Assembly: GCA_019454045.1 (NCBI GenBank)
Contig: SKCR01047751.1
Location: 1 to 64,000 of the forward strand
Length of the DNA: 64,000 nt
Reading direction: 5' to 3'
From: Zanthoxylum bungeanum
Lineage: Eukaryota; Streptophyta; Magnoliopsida; Sapindales; Rutaceae
The notes under the pieces were generated by a model, which was not told the DNA's origin, ran no database searches, and saw nothing but the letters and a program-made list of their open reading frames with translations. Of this stretch, positions 31,936-44,100 are shown one piece after another (the first letter of the stretch is position 1; every line of letters begins with the position of its first letter). The position numbers and the translations under genes are program-made.

Positions 31936-33818
31936 TGTTGGGGCTGTATGCCCTAGAGCTCATTTGTTGTAAAACAGAATTGATTATTGTAATAATTATA
32001 AACGCATTATTCATTTATCAAAGTTGTTTGATTTAAATTGCATATTGTCTAATTATCTTGTTTACCTTGATTACTTTTGTACCTTTAGACTTAGTGTATG
32101 TTTGATGCACAAGAGGATTTAAGTCTGAAGTTAGTAATCTAAATTGTCCATAGAGAGCAAACATATTGGGTACTTTGTTTGTGGTTTATCTATAGCTGCG
32201 GTCCATTCTATACTTGTATGACGACCTTGATCCAAGTTCGTTCATGTGGTGACATGAGAATGGAGGCACCTTGTATGATAAGATCATATAGGACTGGACT
32301 CAGATAAATATGAATTTCTTTTAATATCTGTTAACCCAAGAAATTCATTTTATCTACTAGATGGTCATATATGGATTAATCTTAATCCTGAGTGTACTAC
32401 GAACTCCTGCATGTTCGGCTGTGTCCTTTGATTTACTATGGTGAGGTTGGTGTAGCAGTCGCGGCCAATAACTACGTATTTTGGGGATATGGTTTGATAT
32501 GTAGCTGGGAACGTTTTACATAGATATGGAAGTCACTCCTTCTTTCGAGAAGTAGAAGAATATCTCTTTTAAGAGTTGATTCGGGACTTGAACAATTTTG
32601 AGCGCTCAACTTTCCTATTACGAATAGAAAGTATTATATTAATAATTGTTATGAATTAATTGTTCATTATAGAATCAATGGTGCTTGAGAGACAAAATAT
32701 TTAGAGGGGTATAACGGACTTATGACCCGGCTCTATTTATGAGATATTCGTGAAGGGCTATATCCATATGTAGTGACTATATCGATGGACACCGAAGTTT
32801 GTTCGGCTTATATTTCCATCTACGGTAACGGGAGTTCATCTTCGAGTTTTTAGTGGAATAACGCGGAGTTAATAATTCGTAATATTTAATTAAATAGTTT
32901 AATTAATATTTCGGAATTATTGGAGCTCGGAACCGTAGGTTCATTTGGTCCCCGTGCTAGCTCGATTAACTGTAGCAAAACCTATATAATTAGATTGTCT
33001 AATAATATGCTCACATTATATTTAATATTATTAATATGATTAATAATTTTTTTTCACAAATGAAAATAATATTAAATTAGATTAATATTATATTTTCTAA
33101 TATTTTTTATTATAAGATAATCAAATAATAATTATGAGATAATTATTACATCATCATTGATAATGCATAATTATGAGATAATTATGGCATCATTATTTGA
33201 TAATGGTAAATGCATTATCAAGACAAGCCTTAATGGTTTGCCAAATTATCCACCAAGTTTTTGTTAATTAGTTTTGACCTAATTACCTAACTTGTTCCAT
33301 TATCTAATGGATTTGGTTGACACTCCACTCAAGTGTGTTGGCCATTTACAATTGATAAAATTGAGTGGATGTTGATGGAATGGCTTTAGTTTATATTCTC
33401 TACCATTCCCACTCAAAGGTTGGGTGAATTCAAGTGAAAACATTCATAAAAGTTGTGAGTAAGGTAGAGAGAAAAATCTTATTTCTTAATAGTTGAGATT
33501 AGAAAGAAAAACAAAAGTGAACAAGATACTTGATCTTCTTCATATCATCTTTCTAAAGCCAAAAGAGTTTGTGACATTATCAACTTCTCTAAAAAGTTTA
33601 GAGGTTGATCTTTGTGAGTGAAGCCCACACTTCGGTTTGTTGGTTTCGAGATATAGCTCGGAGATTGAGTGGGTTGATTCTACGATAGAATCTCAAAGGA
33701 AATTCATTAAGAGTTTGGTGGAGTTTGACTTCAACAAAGGAGAAGGCAGAGAAATTTTAAAGATCCGGTGCCACCACATCCGCAACTTCCGCCGCGCAAG
33801 AGGAAACGGTTTCCAACA
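31936..33818 (+). repeat. 5' LTR of B1 (1883 bp)
   Basis: Starts TGTTGGGGCTGTATGCCC, ends ACGGTTTCCAACA, two bases before the primer site. Matches 39638-41518 throughout and, more distantly, the B2 LTR (45787-47658, reverse). It holds the unoccupied version of the MITE site seen in B2 (atcctgag, 32385-32392). Confidence 0.93.
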
Positions 33819-33820
33819 AT

Positions 33821-33833
33821 TGGCATCGAGAGC
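33821..33833 (+). other. Primer binding site of B1
   Basis: TGGCATCGAGAGC, an initiator-Met-like primer site two bases after the LTR. Confidence 0.88.
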
Positions 33834-35661
33834 TTAAGGTTGAAAAGTTTTCTTAACCCTTCTCTTTTAAGTTTCAGTTTTAATAATTTATATGAGATAA
33901 ATTATTAGAATGCATGTTATGATGAGTAGGCACAATTAGATTCATGAGATGAATGGTTTGAATGTTCATCTGATGAATGTTTACTTTGATTCATGTGATG
34001 AATGTATTGCGTTGATCGTTAATTTTTTTCCGCTCTTATTTTTTGTTTTGGAATGTAAGACCTTAAGGTCATTTCTTTCAAGTGTTGTAAGTTCATTTCC
34101 TTTGTAATAAGTTCAATTTGTAACTTGGAGGAGCCGATGCCATGAAGAACTCAACATACCATGGAGCAAGATTTGAAGACCAAGGGATGCCTTGGATAGC
34201 CCTTGGTTAATTTAATTTATGTATGTATGTGAAACTTCATTCCGTTACGAGTCCGTAGAAAATAAAACAGGGACAAAAACGGACTCCGGAAGCTCCCGAA
34301 CGGAGTAAATGAAGTTCTAGTGTTTTGACACCAGACCGATTTCGTTCGAACTCTAGTCAAACGAAACTCAAACGTTTTACTACTGCCTGGATTTCGTTCG
34401 AACGCCCTTCAAACGAAACTCAAACGTTTTCAGCCCAGACCTGGGCATATATATGTGTTTTAAATTGTTTATTAACATGTCATATAGCCTAGGGTGCCTA
34501 CTCTTGCATTTTCACATGCCATAACATGTAGACATGCATGATATTCAAGTCATAAAATATGATTTTATGTAAATTTAAAAGTTAAATTAGAATATAAGAT
34601 GCATGTAAACGAATAATAAGATTAATTGGTTAAAAGGTTTAAAATTAGGAATTCAAGTTTAAGAACAAATGGACATTATGAGTACATTATTTTCCTTGGT
34701 ATATCGGATGGAAACCCGAATATAAATTCCATAGCCGCTTCCGAATGGACGGTAATTTGGTTTGCACTCGGGATATAATTCAACGTACCTTTGGAGTAAA
34801 TAACGTACTTTTATCTATTAAATGGTTAATGACATATAGTCCATTAGTTGAATTCTAAAATTTTAAAACCTATAAGTGAACTAAATTTTAATTGTTAAAA
34901 TTGATTAGATCACTTAAGCAAACTTGATTAAATTAGTTTAATTAAGTTAATGTAGTAGAGACTAATAAGTATTAGTGAATAAAATTTTAAATGTTAAAAT
35001 TGGTTAGATCACTAATAATTCTAGTATTAATAAAGATATGTTTTAGCCGAGCATAATCTTAATACATTAGAAAATAGTTAGATAGAAACCTTAAACTTCT
35101 AAATAGTGAGTGGGAGAGGGGTATACCACAATATATCCCACGATCTCCATTGTTATCCAAAAACGTGAGATTCAATAAGCGCCTCGTGGCAGCTTTGTTC
35201 CTGTCCCCCTACGGATGGTGTCCTTATTGGGTCAATATCAAGTTTGGATTCCGAAAGGATAGGGACTCTAGATATATTTGGTGATTTGACCTACCCTACG
35301 GCGGCACTTCACTAGTTAAGTCCAAGGGTTCCGAAATAATGGTCACACTCACAAAGGAATGGTTAAGTTGTTAATCATAGCATCCTTGATCAAAATAACG
35401 GTAGTTGATTAATATAGGAATAAGAGTTATTTCAGATATATTAATCAATGAAAATGTCTCAATCTATCATGCGAATACTTGACCTACCCTACGGCGGCAC
35501 TTATTTGTGGGATGATAGATAACCGTGGCATAGTAATTCTTTTAGGTTTCTAATTCATTCTACATTGATCATGCATCATGTTTAATTTTATGCCTAAATG
35601 TTTGACAATTTCAATATGCGATGAATGAATGATTGAATGCGCGTTTATTATTTTTTCAGCC
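33834..35661 (+). mobile_element. Long untranslated leader of B1
   Basis: 1.8 kb between primer site and gag without a protein-like frame. The equivalent leader is present in B2 (44101-45771, reverse), with shared phrases throughout. It contains a 24-bp motif twice (35286-35309 and 35479-35502). An internal near-repeat of 'aattttaaa...gttaaaattg.ttagatcact' lies at 34860-34920 and 34980-35015. Confidence 0.75.
35286..35502 (+). repeat. Pair of identical 24-bp motifs in the B1 leader
   Basis: The same 24 bases, with core gacctaccctacggcggcac, occur at 35286-35309 and 35479-35502, 193 bp apart. B2 has the same pair in reverse at 44260-44283 (one change) and 44455-44478 (three changes), 195 bp apart. 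Pairing and spacing are kept in both copies. Confidence 0.88.
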
Positions 35662-36460
35662 ATGGCATCTGCAATAATCTCAATATCAAACAACAAGAAA
35701 AATTAACGGGGATAATTATGTTAAATGGAAAAGTGACATGAATGCTATCTTGGTCTGCGAAGACCTTAAATTGTCCTTATGGAGGAATGTCCTCCTGAGC
35801 TAGCACCTAATGCTGGCAGAGCTGCACGTAATGCCTATAATAATTGGATTAAAGCTGATGAGAAAGCCCATAGCTATTTGATAGCATCCATGTCTGAGGT
35901 TCTTGCTGCACAGCATGAGCCTATGGCGACAGCATCAATGATTATGCAGTCATTACAGAACATGTTTGGGCAACCTTCAGACTGGCAACAACATGAGGCA
36001 ATTGCCTCTGTATTGACCGCTAGAATGAAGGAAAGCACATCAGTCTGAGACCATGTGTTAAGGATGATGGCTCATCTTAATATGGCTGAAACCCATGGTG
36101 CACGTATTATGTGCAAAGCCAGGTGACAATGATCATGGAAACCCTTCCGAAGAGTTTCCTGCAGTTTAAAAGCAATTGTTCTATGAATAAATTGACTTTT
36201 ACGTTGACTAAACTGCTAAATGAGCTCACCATTACGAGAACGTTATGAACGGTCCTCGTAAGACCAATGTTGAGGCAAATGTTGCCGAATCTTCTAAATC
36301 TGCAAAGAAGAAGAAGAAATGCAATTGGAAGGCAAAGGAAAAACCAATGAAAAAGAAGAACAACAAAAGCTCCAAATGAACCAATGCAAAGGAAAATGTT
36401 TCCATTGTGAACAACAAAGGCATTGGAAAAGGAATTGTCCGAAATACCTTGCCGAGCTTA
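35662..36460 (+). pseudogene. Copia B1 gag
   Basis: Starts at ATG 35662 by comparison with B2 gag (start 44100 on the minus strand). The frame breaks almost at once; pieces readable are NYVKWKSDMNAILVCED, PPELAPNAGRAARNAYNNWIKADEKAHSYL (35779 onward), HEPMATASMIMQSLQNMFGQPS, and after further breaks the zinc knuckle CFHCEQQRHWKRNC near 36395-36440, whose Gly position is changed. Lys-rich stretch KKKKK precedes it. At least four frameshifts or stops. Confidence 0.88.
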
Positions 36461-36900
36461 AAGAGAAAAAAACTAGGTAAATATGATTTACTTGTTATTG
36501 AGTCTCTTTTAGTGGAGGATGATAAATCCGCTTGGATTGTTGATTCTGGTGCCACTAACCATGTTTGTGTTCTTTGCAGCTACTTGACTCATGGAGGGAC
36601 CTTTTGATGATGTAGCTTCACCATGAGAGTTGGGACAGGGGATGCTGTTTCAGCAAAAGCTGTGGGAGATTCCAAGTTAAACTTTAATAATAGTTATTTA
36701 TGTTTAAATGGTGTGCTATATATTCCTGGTTTTCGCAGGAATTTGATTTCTGTTACCAAACTTATGGAACATGATTTTTCTATTTCGTTTAATTATAAGT
36801 CAGTTATTATTAGTAGAAATGGATTAAATATATGCACAGGAAACTCTGAAAATAATCTATATGTATTAAGACCATTAATGCATGATTCACTGCTTAATAC
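36440..36900 (+). pseudogene. Copia B1 protease
   Basis: SAWIVDSGATNHVC (36530-36570) keeps the active-site Asp-Ser-Gly. A break near 36600 is followed by the frame from 36623 with FIPGF-like YIPGFRRNLISVTKL, the last conserved protease block. Frameshift between the two parts. Confidence 0.85.
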
Positions 36901-37780
36901 TGAAATGTTTAAGATTGAAAGATTTAAAACAAAACGGCAAAAGATTTCTCATGATGATACCTATTTATGGCACCTTAGACTTGGTCACATTAACCTTGAC
37001 CGAATAGATAGACTAATTAAGAACGGAGTTTTAAATCAGTTAAAACTCGGTACTTTACCTGACTGCGAATCCTGTTTAGAAGGCAAAATGACTAAGAGAA
37101 CTTTTACTGGAAAAGGGATAAGAGCCAAAGAACCACTTGAGCTAATACATTCGGACGTTTGCGGACCGATGAATGTAAAGGCACGAGGTGGTTATGAATA
37201 CTTCGTCACTTTCATTGACGATTATTCTAGATATGGGTATGTTAATCTAATGCAGCACAAGTCAGATACATTTGAAAAGTTCAAAGAATATCGTGCTGAG
37301 GTTGAGAACCAGTTAGGTAAAAGCATCAAAATTCTACGGTCAGATCGTGGAGGTGAATACCTTGATAAAGATTTTGAGGAATTCTTAGTTGAGCATGGAA
37401 TTGTTTCACAACTCATAGCACCTGGAACACCACAACAAAACGGTGTTGCAGAAAGGAGAAATCGAACCCTACTAGACATGATGAGATCAATATTTAGTTA
37501 TAGCATTCTACCTAGTTCATTCTGGGGGTATGCATGGGAAACGTCAATGTATATCCTGAATGTAGTTCCTTCTAAGTCTATTCCTAAGACTCCCTTAGAG
37601 TTGTGGAGTGGTCGTAAAGCTAGTTTGCGACATTTCCGCATATAGGGGTGTCCAGCACATGTGCTAAAGAACAAGACTACTAAGTTGGAACCACGTTCAC
37701 AGGTTTGTCTATTTGCAGGCTATGCTAAGAAAACTATGGGTGGATTCTTTTATAATCCAGAAGATAATAAAGTATTTGTT
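36900..37780 (+). CDS. Copia B1 integrase (one nonsense codon)
   Basis: Within the frame 36623-37645: zinc finger (YLWHLRLGHINLDR, CESCLEGKM), HSDVCGP (first Asp), FIDDYSRYGYV, LRSDRGGEYL (second Asp), TPQQNGVAERRNRT (Glu), ILPSSFWGYAWETS. All catalytic residues are present. The frame ends at a TAG at 37643 exactly where relatives, including the neighbouring pattern FRI-Trp-GCP, have Trp; reading continues at once in the same phase (GCPAHVLKNK). This looks like a single TGG to TAG change. Confidence 0.92.
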
Positions 37781-39021
37781 TCGACAAATGCTACATTTCT
37801 TGAGGAGGATTATATGAAAGAATTCAAACCTCGAAGTAAAGTGTTACTTGAGGAGTTACTTGCTGGTACGACCAGTGAACCATTGTCAAATGTTGACAAA
37901 GACATAACACCTTCAGCATCTGAAAGTCAGATGAAAGTTTATCAGAATACCATGCCACCTAGACGCAGTGGGAGGGTTGTAAGACAACCTGAACGCTATC
38001 TAGGAAATGGTGAGGTGCAAGTTGTTGCATCTTGTGATGGTATAGATGATCCATTGACCTATCCTAGTGCAATGGATGATACTGATAAAGAAGAATGGCT
38101 CAAAGCTATGAACCTAGAGATGGAGTCCATGTACTCTAACTCAGTCTGGGAACTTGTGGACCAACCTAATGGAGTAAAACCCATAGGTTGCAAGTGGATC
38201 TACAAGAGAAAAAGAGGAATAGATGGGAAAGTACAGACTTTCAAGGCTAGGCTAGTGGCAAAGGGTTTACCCAAAAAGAGGGAGTTGACTATGAAGAAAC
38301 TTTCTCGCCAGTAGCCATGCTTAAATCCATCAGAATTCTTCTTTCCATTGCCTCATATTATGACTATGAGATTTGGCAAATGGACGTCAAGACTGCATTC
38401 TTGAATGGAAATCTTGATGAAAGTATCTATATGGTACAACCAGAGGGGTTCATAACCCAAGGTCAAGAACAAAAGGTTTGTAAGTTGCAAAGGTCCATTT
38501 ATGGGCTTAAGCAAACATCTAGATCTTGGAACATAAGATTTGATACTACGATCAAGTCTTATAACTTTGAGCAAAACATCGATGAACCTTGTGTCTACAA
38601 GCACATCATTGATGGGAAGGTGGTTTTCCTTGTGTTATACGTCGATGATATTTTACTCATTGGGAATGATGTAAAGATATTATCGGACGTTAAAATCTGG
38701 CTAGCTAACCAATTCCAAATGAAAGATTTGGGAGAGGCAAGTTATGTACTTAGGATCCAGATCATTCAGGATCGCAAGAAACGACTATTAGCAATGTCTC
38801 AAGCATCCTATATCGACAAGATTCTTGTGCGATTTGGAATGCAAAATTCCAAGAAAGGTAATTTACCTTTCAGGCATGGAATTCATTTGTCTAAGGAACA
38901 GTCTCCTAAGACACCTCAAGCAGTTGAGGAGATGAGACATATTCCATATGCTTCAGCAGTTGGAAGTCTTATGTATGCTATGTTATGCACAAGACCGGAC
39001 ATCTGTTTTATAGTTGAGTAG
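37780..39021 (+). CDS. Copia B1 reverse transcriptase (one frameshift)
   Basis: Frame 37661-38314 covers the integrase tail and RT start (EEWLKAMNLEMESMYSN, PIGCKWIYKRKRG, KARLVAKG); a one-base shift near 38268 throws it out of phase, and frame 38317-39021 picks up with MLKSIRILLSIASYYDYEIWQMDVKTAFLNGNL, YGLKQTSRSWN, VLYVDDILLIGND (YVDD catalytic box), MKDLGEASYVL and CTRPDI. Residues needed for catalysis are kept. Confidence 0.93.
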
Positions 39022-39623
39022 CTAGTAGGTTTCAATCCAACCCAGGATTAGATCATTGGGTGGCAGTGAAACACATTCTCAAGTATCTTCGGAGAACAAG
39101 AAATTATATGCTAGTATATTCTGGTGAGGATATGATCCTCAGGGGATATACAGATTCTAATTTTCAGACGGATGTAGATTCTAGGAAATCAACATCCGGA
39201 TCGGTATTCACCCTAGGTGGTGGAGCTATTGTATGGAGGAGCATAAAGCAATCTTGTATTACTGACTCCACCATGGAGGCTGAATATGTAGCAGCTTGTG
39301 AAGCAGCTAAAGAAGCAGTCTGGCTCCGTAAATTCTTGGCAGATCTGGAAGTTGTTTCAGATATGGATACACCATTCACACTTTATTGCGATAATAATGG
39401 AGCAGTGGCGAGTTCTAAGGAACCAAGAAGCCACAAGCGGGGTAAGCATATTGAGAGAAAATATCACCTTATCAGGGAGATAGTGCAGAGAAGAGATGTC
39501 TTTGTCACGCAGATTCCTTCCGCAGACAACCCGGCTGATTCGTTTACAAAGACCTTATCGGCTACAGTATTTGAAGGTCACCTAAAAAGTTTAGGATTAC
39601 ATGACATGTCCCATTTGCTCTAG
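39022..39623 (+). CDS. Copia B1 RNase H
   Basis: Frame 39060-39623 (187 codons): LRGYTDSNFQTDVDSRKSTS (Asp), STMEAEYVAACEAAKEAVWL (Glu), YCDNNGAVASSKEP (Asp), HIERKYHLIREIV, IPSADNPADSFTKTL (Asp). It ends LHDMSHLL with a stop at 39621, 6 bp before the polypurine tract. A stop and small frameshift near 39020 separate it from RT. Confidence 0.92.
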
Positions 39624-39626
39624 TTC

Positions 39627-39637
39627 AAGTGGGAGAT
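39627..39637 (+). other. Polypurine tract of B1
   Basis: AAGTGGGAGAT directly before TGTTGGGGC, the start of the 3' LTR. Confidence 0.9.
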
Positions 39638-41518
39638 TGTTGGGGCTATATGCCCTAGAGCTCATGTGTTGTAAAACGAAATTGATTATTGTAATAATTA
39701 TAAACGCATTATTCATTTATCAAAGTTGTTTGATTTAAATTGCATATTGTCTAATTGTCTTGTTTACCTTGATTACTTTTGTACCTTTAGACTTAGTGTA
39801 TGTTTGATGCACAAGAGGATTTAAGTTTGAAGTTAGTAATATAAATTGTCCATAGAGAGCAAACAGAGTGGGTACTTTGTTTGTGGTTTATCTATAGCTG
39901 CGGTCCATTCAATACTTGTATGACGACCTTGATCCAAGTTCGTTCATGTGGTGACATGGGAATGGAGGCACCTTGTATGATAAGATCATATAGGACTGGA
40001 CTTAGATAAATATGAATTTCTTTTAATATCCGTTAACCCAAGAAATTCATTTTATCTACTAGATGGTCATATATGGATTAATCTTAATCCTGAGTGTACT
40101 ACGAACTCCTACATGTTAGGCTGTGTCCTTTGATTTACTATGGTGAGGTTGGTGTAGCAGTCCCGCCAATAACTACGTATTTTGGTGATATGGTTTGGTA
40201 TGTAGCTGGGAACGTTTTACATAGATATGGAATTCACTCCTTCTTTCGAGAAGTAGAAGAATATCTCTTTTAAGAGTTGATTCGGGACTTGAACAATTTG
40301 AGCGCTCAACTTTCCTATTACGAATAGAAAGTATTATATTCATAATTTTATGAATTAATTGTTCATTATAGAATCAATGGTGCTTAAGAGACAAAATATT
40401 TAGAGGGGTATAACGGACTTATGACCCGGCTATATTTATGAGATATTCGTGAAGGGCTATATCCATATGTAGTGACTATATCGATGGACACCGAAGTTTG
40501 TTCGGCTTATATTTCCATCTACGGTAACGGGAGTTCAACTTCGAGTTTTTAGTGGAATAACGAGGAGTTAATAATTCGTAATATTTAATTAAAGAGTTTA
40601 ATTAATATTTCGGAATTATTGGAGCTCGGAACCGTAGGTCCATTTGGTCCCCGTGCTAGCTCGATTAACTGTAGCAAACCTAATATAATTAGATTGTCTA
40701 ATAATATGCTCACATTATATTTAAATATTATTAATATGATTAATAATATTTTTTTCACAAATGAAAATAATATTAAATTAGATTAATATTATATTTTCTA
40801 ATATTTTTGATTATAAGATAATCAAATAATAATTATGAGATAATTATTACATCATCATTGATAATGCATAATTATGAGATAATTATGACATCATTATTTG
40901 ATAATGGTAAATGCATTATCAAGACAAGCCTTAATGGTTTGCCAAATTATCCACCAAGTTTTTGTTAATTAGTTTTGACATAATTACCTAACTTGTTCAT
41001 TATCTGATGGATTTGGTTGACACTCCACTCAAGTGTGTTGGCCATTTACAATTGATAAAATTGAGTGGATGTTGATGAAATGGCTTTAGTTATATTCTCT
41101 ACCATTCCCACTCAAAGGTTGGGTGAATTCAAGTGAAAACATTCACAAAAGTTGTGAGTAAGGTAGAGAAAAAAATCTTATTTCTCAATAGTTGAGATTA
41201 GAAAGAAAAACAAAAGTGAACAAGATACTTGATCTTCTTCATATCATCTTGCTAAAGCCAAAAGAGTTTGTGACATTATCAACTTCTCTAAAAAGTTTAG
41301 AGGTTGATCTTTGTGAGTGAAGCCCACACTTCGGTTTGCTGGTTTCGAGATATAGCTCGGAAGATTGAGTGGTTGATAATACAGTAGAATCTCAAAGGAA
41401 ATTCATCAAGAGTTTGATGGAGTTTGACTTCAACAAAGGAGAAGGCAGAGAAAATTTTAAAGATTCGGTGCCACCACATCCGCAACTTCCGCCGCGCAAG
41501 AGGAAACAGTTTCCAACA
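39638..41518 (+). repeat. 3' LTR of B1 (1881 bp)
   Basis: Starts TGTTGGGGCTATATGCCC and ends ACAGTTTCCAACA. Differences from the 5' LTR are scattered single bases and a few 1-2 base indels, roughly 5 percent by eye. The frames at 41297-41557 are repeat artefacts. Confidence 0.93.
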
Positions 41519-41560
41519 CTTTTCCCCATTATGGCTTTGGCAGCTCAGCCATGCTGATCA
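41519..41560 (-). pseudogene. Copia A integrase, middle piece
   Basis: Read on the minus strand these 42 bases give MAELPKP, a stop, then WG, the block that precedes the piece at 31935 (SVRAAYYKINRSPS) in Copia integrases. So element A resumes here beyond B1. It is cut again by the LTR-like T1 at 41561. Confidence 0.7.
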
Positions 41561-42290
41561 TGTTAGGGATATGGCCTATACCCAACTTGTGGATGGGCTA
41601 TATGTACATGTATTTGTAATATTTTCATTAATTAATAAATGGCAATTTTTATTATGCGTGTCTTACAAAAATTATATGAATCATCAAACATTGTAATAAA
41701 GCCCTGGAGTAATAAGATGATGGCTTCCACGTCTTATGAGAATCATTACTCTCAAACGTTCCTAATCATAGTTTTATGAATAATCTGGGAGTTCACAAAG
41801 CGGAGAGACTAGCATGATGATATGATCTGCCCTTAAGTGGGGTAGCCGATCTCAAAGGCTACTAGTGGAGATCTATCCGCTTGGTCTATCATATGGATGC
41901 ATCAGTTGCTCGTGTCCATCGAACTTACCGCCAGAAGTATTCATATGAAGTGTTTATCTCATGTGTCTGTGAGAACTTTCATGTATCGATTATATGACTA
42001 GTCCTTAGACTTGAGGTCTTTACAATCTTATGTGTTGATCAAATAACTTTGACATTCTCCTTCCCTGGTTTAAAGGATCCGGTCATAAGGGTATGATTGG
42101 GTCATTTGTTGAAACACAAGAAGTTTATAAAGATACAACAGAGAATCACCACCCTCTCAGATGCTATTTTCTTATAAGAGTAGTATTCCAGTTCGCGAGC
42201 TGATACGTGTGATCAGTGCTTGAGACTGTGGCCACAGCGGAAGAATCATGTGAGATTCTTGGGTTAGCACGATTCATGACACTATCAACA
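41561..42290 (+). repeat. Probable solo LTR T1 (730 bp)
   Basis: Starts TGTTAGGGATATGGCC and ends CACTATCAACA; no coding frame, and no primer site follows. On both sides there is text compatible with element A integrase on the minus strand. Flanks share only tca, so the target duplication is unclear. Orientation is not certain because TG...CA ends are symmetrical. Confidence 0.55.
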
Positions 42291-42398
42291 TCATGCCTTT
42301 GACCATATGGGTAGACACTTTCTGTACCCTAGGTCAATAGGTGGCGATACAGTGAGGCGAGGGACCATATCATATGTAAATGGCATACAGAATGGGTG
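42291..42398. other. Junction segment between T1 and B2
   Basis: About 108 bp that is neither B2 nor T1. The first 16 bases (minus strand ATGGTCAAAGGCATGA) read MVKGM, fitting element A integrase just upstream of its MAELPK block. The rest is too degenerate to assign. Confidence 0.4.
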
Positions 42399-43134
42399 TA
42401 TACCTTTACGATCCGATCGTAGAGTTTTGATTGTCTTACATAATTGGTTCTCAACCTCAGCACGATACTCTTTGAACTTTTCAAAGGTATCTGATTTGTG
42501 ATGCATTAGCTAGACATACCTATATCTTGAATAATCGTCAATGAATGTGATGACGTATTCATAACCACCTCGGGCTTTTACATTCATCGGTCCACAAACG
42601 TCCGAATGTATTAGCTCTAGTGGTTGACTGGCTCTTATACCTTTTCCAGTAAAAGGTCTCATGGTCATTTTTCCTTCTAAATAGGATTCACAAACTGGTA
42701 AAGTCTCGAGCTTTAACTGGTTTAAGGCTCCGTCCTTATCAATCTATTATTCGGTCAAGGTTGATGTGACCAAGTCTAAGATGCCATAGATATGTGTCAT
42801 TGTGAGAAATCTTTTGCCGTTTAGTTTTTGGTTTTTCAACCTTAAACATTTCAGTGTTGAGCAGTGACTTATGCGTTAACGATCTTAACATATACAAGTT
42901 ATTTTCTGAGTTTCCTGTGCATATAGTCAATCTATTTCTACCAATAATAACTGAATTGCAATTAAAAGAAATAGAATAACCATCATCCACAAGTCTAGAA
43001 ACAGAAATCAGATTCCTGTGGAAACCAGGAATGAATAACACATCGTTCAAATTTAAATAACTATTATTAATAAAACTTAAACTAGAAACTCCCACTGCTC
43101 TTGCTGAAACGGCATCCTCTGTCCCGACTCTCAT
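42399..43134 (-). pseudogene. Copia B2 protease end and integrase N-terminus
   Basis: Frame 43134-42739 holds LFIPGFHRNLISVSRL (protease end) and the integrase zinc-finger start TYLWHLRLGHINLDRI. The next stretch carries the CESC-like pair, RAKEPLELIHSD region and FIDDYS block in broken frames, and 42506-42400 has HKSDTFEKFKEYRAEVENQ and TLRSDR. It then stops matching. It parallels B1 36740-37350. Confidence 0.85.
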
Positions 43135-43314
43135 GGTGTAGTCACCTTCAGCAAGGTCCCTCTATGAATCAAGTAGCTGTAAAGAAGAACAAACATGGTT
43201 AGTGGCCTCGGAATCAATAATCCAAGCGGATTTGTCATCCTCCACCAATAGAGATTCAATAACGAGTAAATCATATTTACCTGTTTCCTTTTTCTCCTTT
43301 AGCTCAGTAAGGTA
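43135..43314 (-). pseudogene. Copia B2 protease active-site region
   Basis: The minus strand reads SAWIIDSEATNHVC near 43236-43195. The active-site Asp-Ser-Gly is Asp-Ser-Glu here (B1 keeps Gly). A stop near 43315 separates it from gag. Confidence 0.8.
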
Positions 43315-44100
43315 TTAAGGACAATTCCTTTTCCTATGCCCATTCTTGTCGCAATGGAAACATTTTCCCTTGGGCTTGGAATCCTTGGAGCTTTTCTTGT
43401 TCTTCTTTTTCATGGTTTTACCTTTAGCATTTCCAGTGCCTTTCTTCTTCTTCTTTGCAGATTTAGAAGATTCGGTAACATTTGCCTCTGCACTGGATTT
43501 ACGAGGATCCACCAACATGGCCTCGTAATGGGTGAGCTCATTTAGCAGTTGGGTCAAAGTAAAAGTCAACTTGTTCATAACATAGTTGCTCTTAAACTGC
43601 AGGAAACTCTTCGGAAGAGTTTCCATGATCATGGTCACCTGGCTACGCTCGTCAATACGAGCTCCATGGGTTTCAGCAGTATTGAGATAAGTCATCATCC
43701 TTAAGAGATGCTCTCGGACTGATGTCTCTTCCTTCATCCTAGCAGTCATCGCTGAGACCATGGCCTCATGGCGTTGACGCTCCGAAGGCTGCCCAAACAT
43801 GCCCTGCAATGACTCCATCATCTGAGATGCTAGAGCCATAGGTTCATGCTTTGCATCAAGAACCTCAGACATCCCAACTAGCAAGTAGCAGCGGGCTTTC
43901 TCATTTGCTGCGACCCATTTCTGATAGGTATCGCGCACAGCTTGGCCAGCATTTCTGGCCGACTCAGGAGGTCGTTCCTCCGTCAGGACAAACTTTTGGT
44001 CTTCACAGACAAGGATAGCGTTCATGTTACTTTTCCATTTTACATAATTTTATCCGGTCAACTTATCATTTGAGAGAATGGAAATAATTGGAGAAACCAT
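43315..44100 (-). CDS. Copia B2 gag (one stop near the start)
   Basis: The family start is the ATG at 44100-44098 (MVSPIISIL); a TAA in the LTG-NYVKW region near 44055 interrupts it and the long open frame resumes at 44025. Seen: NAILVCEDQKFVL, ARNAGQAVRDTYQKWVAANEKARCYLL, HEPMALASQMMESLQGMFGQPS, RMKEETSVREHLLRMM, VTMIMETLPKSF, a Lys-rich stretch and the zinc knuckle CFHCDKNGHRKRNC (CX2CX4HX4C). Gag coats the element RNA in cytoplasmic particles. Confidence 0.9.

Larger units (their letters stand above)
31936..41518 (+). mobile_element. Ty1/Copia retrotransposon B1, structurally complete (9.6 kb)
   Basis: 5' LTR 31936-33818, primer site, 1.8-kb leader, gag-protease-integrase-RT-RNase H, polypurine tract, 3' LTR 39638-41518. 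The LTRs are 1883 and 1881 bp and look roughly 95 percent identical by eye. Protease (DSGA), integrase and RT (YVDD) motifs are intact, but gag and several joints are broken. It lies inside the integrase gene of element A. The 5-bp flanks (attct / ctttt) do not match well, so the target duplication has decayed. Confidence 0.92.

Noticed and set aside
35286..35502. Repeated 24-bp motif considered as a CRISPR-like or tandem array
   Set aside because: Only two copies 193 bp apart inside a plant retrotransposon leader.
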